A stretch of DNA of 64,000 nt from Trichoplusia ni (Eukaryota; Arthropoda; Insecta; Lepidoptera; Noctuidae). Below, in pieces: positions 36,401 through 48,400 of the stretch. The notes under the pieces are model-generated. The model had not been told where the DNA came from and did not search any database. It saw only the letters and a list, made by a program, of their open reading frames with translations. Each line of letters opens with the position of its first letter. Within the stretch, counting starts at the first letter, position 1. The stretch spans positions 6,820,001-6,884,000 of the forward strand of contig NC_039479.1 in NCBI RefSeq assembly GCF_003590095.1. Reading direction: 5' to 3'. The position numbers and the translations under genes were made by a program.

Positions 36401-39400
36401 AACAATAAGACGAAAGCCTGGGCTAACAGCATGGAAGGCTGGCGCGCAGTGGGCGGCGTTGCGCAGCTCAAGTGGACGTTAGTAGCGCGCGGCGTGGCCG
36501 TGCTGGACGAGAGCGCGCTCGCCGCTACTGTGCTCGACCTGCTCATCACGTGCGCCAGATACTATCCCAGCAGGTAGGTGCGGCCACAGCTACAGGGTGG
36601 AGGGCTGGCGCAGCTCAAGGGGACGTTAGTAGCGCGCGGCGTGGCCGTGCTGGACGAGAGCGCGCTCGCCGCTACTGTGCTCGACCTGCTCATCACGTGC
36701 GCCAGATACTATCCCAGCAGGTAGGTGCGGCCACAGCTACAGGGTGGAGGGCTGGCGCAGCTCAAGGGGACGTTAGTAGCGCGCGGCGTGGCCGTGCTGG
36801 ACGAGAGCGCGCTCGCCGCTACTGTGCTCGACCTGCTCATCACGTGCGCCAGATACTATCCCAGCAGGTAGGTGCGGCCACAGCTACAGGGTGGAGGGCT
36901 GGCGCAGCTCAAGGGGACGTTAGTAGCGCGCGGCGTGGCCGTGCTGGACGAGAGCGCGCTCGCCGCTACTGTGCTCGACCTGCTCATCACGTGCGCCAGA
37001 TACTATCCCAGCAGGTAGGTGCGGCCACAGCTACAGGGTGGAGGGCTGGCGCAGCTCAAGGGGACGTTAGTAGCGCGCGGCGTGGCCGTGCTGGACGAGA
37101 GCGCGCTCGCCGCTACTGTGCTCGACCTGCTCATCACGTGCGCCAGATACTATCCCAGCAGGTAGGTGCGGCCACAGCTACAGGGTGGAGGGCTGGCGCA
37201 GCTCAAGGGGACGTTAGTAGCGCGCGGCGTGGCCGTGCTGGACGAGAGCGCGCTCGCCGCTACTGTGCTCGACCTGCTCATCACGTGCGCCAGATACTAT
37301 CCCAGCAGGTAGGTGCGGCCACAGCTACAGGGTGGAGGGCTGGCGCAGCTCAAGGGGACGTTAGTAGCGCGCGGCGTGGCCGTGCTGGACGAGAGCGCGC
37401 TCGCCGCTACTGTGCTCGACCTGCTCATCACGTGCGCCAGATACTATCCCAGCAGGTAGGTGCGGCCACAGCTACAGGGTGGAGGGCTGGCGCAGCTCAA
37501 GGGGACGTTAGTAGCGCGCGGCGTGGCCGTGCTGGACGAGAGCGCGCTCGCCGCTACTGTGCTCGACCTGCTCATCACGTGCGCCAGATACTATCCCAGC
37601 AGGTAGGTGCGGCCACAGCTACAGGGTGGAGGGCTGGCGCAGCTCAAGGGGACGTTAGTAGCGCGCGGCGTGGCCGTGCTGGACGAGAGCGCGCTCGCCG
37701 CTACTGTGCTCGACCTGCTCATCACGTGCGCCAGATACTATCCCAGCAGGTAGGTGCGGCCACAGCTACAGGGTGGAGGGCTGGCGCAGCTCAAGGGGAC
37801 GTTAGTAGCGCGCGGCGTGGCCGTGCTGGACGAGAGCGCGCTCGCCGCTACTGTGCTCGACCTGCTCATCACGTGCGCCAGATACTATCCCAGCAGGTAG
37901 GTGCGGCCACAGCTACAGGGTGGAGGGCTGGCGCAGCTCAAGGGGACGTTAGTAGCGCGCGGCGTGGCCGTGCTGGACGAGAGCGCGCTCGCCGCTACTG
38001 TGCTCGACCTGCTCATCACGTGCGCCAGATACTATCCCAGCAGGTAGGTGCGGCCACAGCTACAGGGTGGAGGGCTGGCGCAGCTCAAGGGGACGTTAGT
38101 AGCGCGCGGCGTGGCCGTGCTGGACGAGAGCGCGCTCGCCGCTACTGTGCTCGACCTGCTCATCACGTGCGCCAGATACTATCCCAGCAGGTAGGTGCGG
38201 CCACAGCTACAGGGTGGAGGGCTGGCGCAGCTCAAGGGGACGTTAGTAGCGCGCGGCGTGGCCGTGCTGGACGAGTGCGCGCTCGCCGCTACTGTGCTCG
38301 ACCTGCTCATCACGTGCGCCAGATACTATCCCAGCAGGTAGGTGCGGCCACAGCTACAGGGTGGAGGGCTGGCGCAGCTCAAGGGGACAAAGTTCAATAA
38401 AATAGCCAAGCCTTACCAAAACGCGCACTCCATTCCTGTCGATTTTCTACTGCTGCTTCACTCGTCATTCTCGCTCTCGAACATACGAAACAAGCCCGCG
38501 TCGCTAAAGATCATGTACAGGCACAGTATAACATCGCTTACCGCAATGTCGCGCCCTTTTTTATAACCTTCCTAGGTATAGCGTGAACGAGTATTGCCGT
38601 CTTATGCGTCTTCCCTAGGTATTCCTCATAGCATTTTTTTGTAGTTTCTGCCTGCTAATGCCTGTTCTATTTAAGTGCGGTACTCTTTATCGATGTATCG
38701 AACCTTTATCACCGGGCATAATAAAAGAGTCAGTTCCATTCAATAGCTTTATTGTGCGCAGATTTCCGAAATATTTTGTCATGTTGTTTATATTCACTGC
38801 TGATTTTGTGTATTTTTACTCACAGGGACGAAGAAGACGCTGTAATCAGACCTCTACCGAAAGTAAAGCGGATGTTATCGGAGCCTGCTTGTCTGGCGCA
38901 CGTCGTACAACTGTTGCTCACTTTTGATCCTATATTAGTAGAAAAGGTAAGACAAAACAAGAATTTTGAACCTAACGATTAGTCAACTTGCCTTCATTTC
39001 TGGAAGGATGACGATCGATTAACTATTGCAACTACAATAATATTAATTTTTCTAGGTAGCAACCCTACTGTATGAAGTGATGCAAGACAATCCAGAAATC
39101 TCGAAATTATATCTAACAGGCGTTTTCTACTTCATGTTGCTATACACGGGATCGAATCTGCTTCCTATTGCGCGGTTTCTAAGACTTACACATATGAAGC
39201 AGGCCTTCAGAGCTGATCAGGTATGTGGTCTATTATGTTTGGTTAAACTTGGACATTTTGACAGCGATACAACAAAATTGACACTGTCCTGTTCCTTTTA
39301 CGAGTTAGGTAACACTGCGGGAGTACTTAATCTTAAGATGACATAGCAGCGCTGTTGTCGTGTATTCAAACTGAATACGATATTCAATTTTATTTGAGAC

Positions 39401-42400
39401 TATTTAGTTAGTTACCAGCAACTTCTGAATCAGTCAACGAACGCTTGTCCTGGCTTGGATGCATTTGTGCATGTAACATCAATGTTTGTCAAACTCCCCA
39501 CGATACAAGAATTTTTCGGATTAGTGAGGGAACAGTTTAAATAAGAAAGAAAATAAAAGAAGATCTACGTTGACTTTATCTTTCCCACAGACAAGTTCAG
39601 ATATAATGCAGCGGTCGATCCTAGGCCAGTTATTACCTGAAGCGATGGTGTGTTACCTAGAAAACCACGGCGCCGACAAGTTCGCACAGATCTTTCTAGG
39701 CGAGTGGGATACGCCTGAAGCTATATGGAACTCCGAAATGAGGTGAGATGGCTTTTAATGATGTTCTATTTTATACCTTTTGGGGTTGGATTAAAGTTGC
39801 AAATTGTTTGAAAAGCCATAATGTTCGTCTAAGCCGTATAGAACTTGGAAATATGGGAGTTGGCTTATCATATTGTCTAGTTTAAAACCTTATGAAGGTG
39901 GGATTAAGGTGGTTAATCTGAATAGCTGAATTTCGTACAAAATGAGAAAAAAAAAATTGGGGTTTCAAGAAGTCTAATAAATTAAATATTCTTGAACTTT
40001 GCCATGTTGTGTAGTGCTGTGTTACTAGGTGTTATTCTATTTACTGCTTATCAACGAACAAGATTTATTTAATGCGAGTTTTCACTATAACAAATTAAAA
40101 AACCAATCAATTTATTGTACTTTTCCTGATTTATCATAGACGCATGCTGATAATGAAGGTATCAGCCCACATCGGCGAGTTCACCCCCCGCCTGCGCGCG
40201 CACATCGCGGCCCGCTACCCGTACCTGGCCATCCCGGCCGTGCGCTACCCGCAGCTGCAACACGAGCTGTTCTGCAACATGTTCTACCTGCGACACCTGT
40301 GCGACACGCAGAGGTTCCCCGACTGGCCTATACCTGACCCTGTCAGTATACGTACATACTTATGTTGATATAGTTAAAGTAAAGGGTATTTCATGTTAAG
40401 TCGTGGTAAGAAGAAAAACTTAATCCATCAAACATTTGAACTGAGTAACGTTTCACAAAAATGGGAAATACCTGCACGTATTTATAAGTGTACAGACTAT
40501 GGAAACTCAGAGACCTAAAATATCTGTATATGGCACACCAAGATTTTAAATACTTAAACAAATTAAGTGTAGGTCCCGCTTTTGCCATTGACAACCTGTA
40601 GGTAGACCCATTCCCTGGTCAACTTAACGTAGACTTAATTGGCTGGCATTGGCGTTAGATGTATTAGACATTGACTTTGACTTTGTTTTCCCATCCTGAG
40701 ATATGAGTTTTCTGATATTTTGATATAGGAAAGAACTAATTGTAACTTCAACTTTTTTTACTCAGGTTGGCCTACTGAAAGATGTTCTGGACGCATGGCG
40801 TCGCGAAGTCGAGAAGAAGCCTCCATCCATGACAGCGAGCGAGGCGTACGCGGCCTTAGGACTGACCACGGGCCAACACGACGAGGCCGCCGTGCGAAAG
40901 GCGTATTACAAGCTGGCGCAGCAGTTCCATCCTGATAAGAACCCCGAAGGACGAGTAAGTAGAGGCAGAGAAGTTATTGTGATAAGATCTAGTGATTCTG
41001 TATTTGGTAAGATGGAAAAATATAATATAGATTTTGTTTGATCTTATCAACCAGCGTTGACCTTGGCTCTTTTTAGACCCTCAGTCTTGGTGATCAAGAA
41101 TTAACTGTTTTTAGGGAAAGTTATTATAATGTAATCAAGGCTAACACAAGTGTGTCCTACACAATGCTATGTGAAGAAAATTCAGATCAGATGAGTCTTA
41201 TGACCATCTGTTATCTCTTTCGTTTTGTTCGTTAATGTTTTTATGTTTTATCCGTAAAGGACCGATTCGAGGCAGTGAACCAGGCTTACGAGTTCCTATG
41301 CAGCCGGAACGTTTGGACCGGCGACGGACCCAACACCAACAATATCGTGCTCATTCTACGCACGCAGACGATACTGTTCCAGAGGTATTCTGAAGGTACG
41401 TGCAATTTGTTCAGAGAAAGTAGAGTTAAGTTTGAATTTAATTTTTATCAAGATTTACATACGGATTTCTTATTGTAAATGTATAAAAGCATACAAACAT
41501 CGCTAGTTTTTCTTCGTTTTATGACGTTGTGAGCGCAGGGTGAAATTAGCTATTTTTGACTTGAATACCAGATGTGTGTAATGCCGAGTTAATTACAAAG
41601 GCGTAGTGCGTATGGCTGTAGTTGTCAACGTCATTTAATCAGCTGTGGAGGCCCATATTTTAATCAGTAGATGAAGAAGAGCCCGAGTGACGTGGATTAA
41701 AAATATGGGCTCGGTAAAGCTTTTCTCTAAGAAGTCATTAGTGATATGTGGTCCCTCCCGCAGTGCTGGCGCCGTACAAGTACGCGGGCTACCCGCAGCT
41801 GCTGCGCACGGCGCGGCTGGAGGCGGCGGCCGAGCAGCTGTTCGCGGCCCGCGACGCCGCGCCGCTGCTGCCCGCCGCCTGCGAGCTTGCGCACGCCACC
41901 GTGCGCTGCTCCGCGCTCAACGCGGAGGAGCTGCGCCGCGAGGGCGGCCTGCAGGTAACAATAGTACTGACGTATAGAAGAAATGTTTTTCATCCGACTT
42001 CGAAAAGAAGGTTTTCAATTCGTAGGCTTTTTATGTTTGTTACCTTAGTCTGGACTTGTTACTAGACTGGATGAACCGATTGTTGATTCTTTTTCTTACC
42101 TTCGGGCGAGTCGTGAAGACTGGCGAGAAGTGGCCAAGGATCGGGTAAAGTGGCTCTCTCTCGTATCAGCGGCCAAGACACATTTTAGGTTACTGTGCCA
42201 ATGGAGTAAGTCAGAAATAAGTAAATATAACCCCTCCCGTCCTCCCTCCCCAGGTGCTGCACGAGGCCATGTCCCGCTGCGTGCCGGTGTTGTCGGACGC
42301 GAGCGCGGCGGGCGAGGTGTCCGCGCAGGTGTGCGCCCACGCGGCGCGCTGCTTCGCGGTGGCGGCCGCCTTCCCCGCGTGCCGCAGCGTGTGCAAGGAC

Positions 42401-45400
42401 ATGCCGCAGCTGTGCGCGGACCTCGTGCCGCTGCTCAAGAAACAGGTACACACACATTTTTGATACATGTATTTCAGAAATACTAGTTATAACAGCAAAC
42501 AAACGTTATTAAACAAAAAAAAGGGTAAGAAAAAAAGATGTTGTTGAGAATCGGTCGAAAATTTTCGGATTAGTTCAGTTACTTACACCGTCACACGAGA
42601 ATTTTATACATTCGATTTGCCGTTTTCAAAAACCTTCTTCTATTTCTGATAAACATGTCTTATTCTGCGATTTGGCGCATAATGTCCTTTTTAATTTTGC
42701 TTGTTGTGTAACCTATGGACATAGCTTAGGTGTACATTTATAGAATAATAGTATGTGGTTTGAATATATAAATTATTGGACTATTCTTCGCTTCAATTTG
42801 TGCTTTCAAATATGATAACATCGTACAGGAAAAAAAGTGATTTTTCACAATCTACTTATTTTCTGTAAAGAAAATAGAATGTTATAACGAAATCCTAAAT
42901 ACATTAACCCTCTAAAGCTAGCTAACTAACAATACTCGTCGACCCAGCACCTAGGCGAGACAGCATGCGCGGGCGCGGCCGCAGTGGGCGCGCTAGCAGC
43001 GGAGCCCACGTGTCGCTCGCAGCTGGCGCGCGCCGGCGCCATACAGGCGCTGCTGCCCGCCGCGCTGCGCTACGACTACACGCTCACCGAGTCCGGCGTC
43101 GAGACTGACGCGCAGCAGAGCAAACAGGTAAACAAACATGACGATATTTTTAAAGGTATGACATTTAAGTTGCCTTTAAATTTACGGTATCAAGATTTGC
43201 CGTTATTGATTACACTATTTTGATGTACTCCATAATTCAAAGCCTTCTGATCTCTTAATAAGAGGTAGACAAGATAGATGTTGAAATTTTGTTCTATTAC
43301 CTGGGAATCATAATAGAAGCTTTGCTTTGTTTGATACTAGATGGGGTTGTGCAAAAGTTGTGGATTGTGTATGCCGCATTATACTGTATATATTTTAAAA
43401 TTCTGCTGCTAGTGGGGCAAAAGTAAACTAAACAGACCTACAACAAAAAACTAATGCTAAATACAACTTACATAATTTGTATACCAAAAAGAAAACATTT
43501 TATTTCGAATATTAAGTATTGACTTGAATTCTATCGTTAATTTTCGTAGGAAGTCGCTAACCAGCTAGCGAAGCAGTGTATAGTGGCGCTAGCGGCTATG
43601 TACGGGCCCCATGCGCAGGCCTCGCCGGACGACGAGCATATACAGAATGCTCTAGACACGTTACTCACACAGTACTTGTGTAGAAGACTTGGGGAGCCGG
43701 ACCAGCATGAGGTAATATAGATATCATATTTTAAGGTAACTTTAACAAATAGTGTAGGGGAGGAATATTACTTGTAATATTCAGTCCGTAGTTTTAAACA
43801 TACGAGAGACTTTGGTCATGTTTTCATAACATTACATTATTTAACTAGCTTTTCGCCCGTGGCTACGCCCGCGTCGAGTTCGGTTATATCGCGTTTCCAA
43901 GAGAACTCTTCAAAAGTACGGGATAAAAACTATCCTATGTTCTTTCTCAAGGTCAACTCTATCTCTGTACCAAATTTCATTAAAATCAGTTCAGTGGTTT
44001 AGACATGAAAGCGTAACAGACAGACAGACAGACTGAAAGACAGAGTTATTTTCACATTTATAATATTAGTAAGGATTCTCGATTATCGTAATGGGGCCGT
44101 AGTTAACAGCCCCGTTGTAGAAGAAATAGATAATAATTATGGACCGAATATAAACAATTAACAGCGATATGAACGCAAAACAAACAAGAAAAGTGAGTAT
44201 AAAACCTGAGAAAAATATAGTGCTACCGTACTAAAATACTGCATATATATGTGGCTATACTAAATTATCTTCTCTCATCCCCCAGCTATTAAAAACGCTA
44301 ACCTCAAACTGGCGAACCCCCTACCTGGTGTGGGACAACAGTACTCGCGCGGAGCTGAAGGACGTGTTACGTAAGAACCGGCCCGCGCCCGACAGCGAGG
44401 GGCCGCTCATAGAGCCCTTCACGTACACCGCGCACGAGGGACTCGTGTCAGTCGGCGGCGTATACATCGACATCTATAATGAACAGCCCGACTTCCCTAT
44501 TGAAGTAAGTGCATACATTTGTATTTAATATTAAGCAGTGGTCTATGAAAGGAAACTTCCCATATTCAACAGGTTGCTTAAAGCTGCCAATGATAAAAAT
44601 GATGTCGGCTTCCTTAATAACGAGTCACACCTTATACTCGTGAACGGGTGCTGCTTGCGGTGGCTGGTCGGTCTGCTGACCTTGGCCGAGTAGTTGACAG
44701 TTTAAGTTCATAGTGGCTTAGGTACCATGACCTCAAATTTTTGTTTATTTGGCACGGCACCTACACACTTATTTTGATATATTTTTTAATAATTATATTG
44801 TAAATGGAAAGACAGCGTGCTGCTGGGGAGTTTGTTGCGCCGTTTCTTCTCTCACAGCAAAAGCACTTAGGAAGCGGTGACGGGTGGGCAAAACTGGGTG
44901 CTGTCAATGTAATTTGACCTTCAAAAAGTGCTACTTAGTAGCCTAATTTGAATAAATGACTTTTGATTTTGATTTTGATTTCACGAGAGATTGTTTTTTT
45001 TTTTCATTGATTGCTGATTTTAGCTTCATCATCGACTAAGCCTTTTCCCAACTATGTTGGGGTCGGCTTCTAGTCTGACCGGATTCTGCTGGCTACCAGT
45101 GTTTCGAAACGAGCGACTGCCTATCTGACCCCCTCAACCCAGTTACCGGGGCAACACGATATCCTTTGGTTAGACTGGGTGTCAGACTTTCAAGCTTCTG
45201 ACTACCTGTAACGACTGTCAAAGATTGCTGCTTTTAGTTTTGGTTAGCTTAAGTATGTAGGTGAGAAAATTATTTACGTGGTAATATTTGTCACAGAATT
45301 CTCAGCAATTCATCTTGGACCTACTGAAGTTCATACAAGAGCAGACTCAAGGCGACATGACGACCGAGCGAGTGCAGCACGTCACGTACGCACTGACCGC

Positions 45401-48400
45401 GCTCGCCAACGTTATTATAAAGAACCCGGGTAAGAATTCTTCCTGTACATCGTACTATGTGTGCGTCTTGCGTTTGATTGTGGTAGCGTAGCTCCGAAAC
45501 GTGAACGATTTTAACAATTTTTTTATGGTCGACATTGATTTTAACTGTATTTAGTAGAAAATGATACATACCCAATTATCAAGTTTTCCAGCGTTTATTA
45601 AAAGTGTTTCAATACTCCATAATTGACTGCTTCCATAGTATACATACATATTAATAGATGACATGTTATAATTGAGAACAGTGTGGACCCTTTCGGGCCA
45701 GCAAGATTTGGGTGAGAGGAAGAACGCTTGCTTTTATACTTCGTTGAAGTCATCCCAATTATGTATTAAAGTATCTGTACGCACATAACAGGTGCAGAGA
45801 TCCAGTGCATCGGTCAGTTCGGTCTGATCTTCGGCCTGCTGTCGGCGCGCGCCTACCCCCCGCTGCAGGGCGCGGCGCTGCGCGGCGTGCTGGGCGCGGC
45901 CGGCAGCCGCGAGTGCGTGGAGGACATCGCCGCCAGCAACGTGCTGGGCCCGCTGCTGGCGCTGCTGGCCGACAGGCCGCCGCGGCCCGAGGCGCTCGCC
46001 GCACTCGCTGCGCTGTTCGCCAACACCACGCTCGTCAAGGAGGCGCTCAACAAAGGTACGTAAATATCAACCGTTACATTGACTATTGGTGGAGGGATGC
46101 GGAGGCATATGTCCAGTAGTGGACGAATATGGGCTAACGATGATTATGATGGGGACATTAACTATTTTAAAAACCTTATATGTTTGAATATTTGAGTCAT
46201 TAATGCGAGAATAACAAAAAAGTACCTACAATTTCTTCGTGTAATGGTATTAAATGAATGTCAATGTTCCAGGTGCTGTGATATATCTGTTAGATTTATT
46301 CTGCAATAGTAAGATACCGGAAACGAGAGAAACGGCCGTCGAGTTGCTGGCGCGGATGATGTCCGACAAGTTACATGGACCTAAGGTAAATTTGACTTGG
46401 CTACATATCAAAACTGAAATGCTATTTTATACCAAAAGTAATTCAAATACAAAAATAACGGATGAATACTATTTTACATAAAGAAAATCGACAATGTCCG
46501 GCTCCTTTTGTTTTTTATTGAGCATTTGAGCAAAACCTCATTACGCAACTTTATCATGTCACTTGTGTCCTTACTCAACTGTTCGTAAACTGAATTTACT
46601 TTTATCCGCGGCTTCGTCCACCTACAACAGCTAACGAAGCTCATTAGCTTGTATTGTAGATGTGATGCCAGTATGTCCGTTGTGCAGGTCCGGCTGACGA
46701 TCTCGCGCTACATCCCGGGCGTGTTCGCGGAGGCCATGCGCGAGGCGGGCGGCGCCAGCGCCGTGCACATGTTCGACGCGGCGCACGAGCACCCCGAGCT
46801 CGTGTGGAGCGACGCCACGCGCAACACGCTCGCCGCCAGGATCGCGCAGCTCAGGGACCGGTACGCACTACACTACTATAAACATTCTACCTTCTATGTC
46901 TTGTAATGATAGGCTTTTAGACCAATTTTATGAGTCGAGTAACAAACAGTTTGCCTCGCGACCCCGCCTTCGCCACAGCTCCTGAGAATACCGTTATTAA
47001 ATAAATAATTAAGATTCTGCCTCACGAAAGTCATGGTACCTAACGATTGTTTGCAGTTCAGCACAGGTTTCAATTCGTGGGAGGCTGTAGAAATCGATTA
47101 ATGGATGCTTTATCCTGAAATAGGCTGCAAGAGCATCAAGTAAAACAACTGCGTGGAATATAAAAATCGAATTAAACATTTTCTCTCTTTAAATCTAGTT
47201 TTTTTTTGTTTTCGTAAATCCGGTTTTTGAATGAAAATTTAAGTATATGTTTAACCAACATAAAACTCTAAAAATGCAGATGTCTAATGTGTTTTTAAGC
47301 AAACCGGCTTAAATGATTTTTTAATTCACCAGGCACCAATCATTACAACTATCAACACCCAACGCTATATTCGAGGACCGGGAGACCCTAGAGCGGGCAG
47401 CGGCCGGGGAACAGGTGTGGGCGCCGCCGGGAGAGGTGGTCGTCGACGGTGTATACCTCAAGCTGTACCTGCAGAACCCGCACTGGAACTTGCGGAGCCC
47501 CAAGAGGTTCCTGCAGGAGCTGGTGACAGAGACTATTGCTTCGCTTAATAAGGATAGCTCGGAGGTGAGGCTCAGAGAAATAGGTGGTTTAAAATAAACT
47601 GATTAAATATCGTTGGTTTTGGTTTATTCGTAGGGATGATATAAAAAATGTTAAAATAAAGAGCAAAAGAGGTTTCTAGGTTGTCGTAGGAAGTACGAGG
47701 CAGGCGAAGCGTTGCAACTGCAGAAGTGGATCGATCACAGGTTAAGCTACGGTTGATTACAACGTTCCGTGAATGAGTGGCTATCTATGCCATTCTTTAG
47801 TTCCTCCGTGTTTGGGAAGCCACGTCAAATTGTGGGTCCCGGCTGTTTTGACAGTTAAGCCTTTCAACGAGTCAGATCGGTTGAGGAGATCAGAGAGGGT
47901 GCATCTGGTTAGACGAAAGCCGATCAGATGATGATGATATGGGCTTTACAAAAAGCGTATTTAGGAGTATCTAGACTCGGATTTGATATTTTGTTTTTAA
48001 AATAAATTAGCATTTTATTAATTGGTCACAGGGAAGTCGCGGCGAGACATGTGCGCTAGCCCTGTCGGCAGCTCTCCGCGCGCGGCCGGCGCTGGGCGAG
48101 GTGTGCGCGCAGCTGGGCGAGCTGCCGCGCCTGGCGCGCCTGCTGCCGCAAGCGCCCCGCCTCGCCGTGCCCGTCATAGCTGCACTCGCACCCACACAGG
48201 TACGTACGTGATATGTGTGCGCTGGGCGAGGTGTGCGCGCAGCTGGGCGAGCTGCCGCGCCTGGCGCGCCTGCTGCCGCAAGCGCCCCGCCTCGCCGTGC
48301 CCGTCATAGCTGCACTCGCACCCACACAGGTACGTACGTGATATGTGTGCGCTGGGCGAGGTGTGCGCGCAGCTGGGCGAGCTGCCGCGCCTGGCGCGCC

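Noticed and set aside
36472..38400. Open reading frame of 642 codons with 13 repeats of 49 residues
   Set aside because: It is a shifted frame through the 147-bp array; the unit length is a multiple of three, so any frame without a stop in one unit stays open. The real exon 17 frame, matching DNAJC13, ends at 36573.
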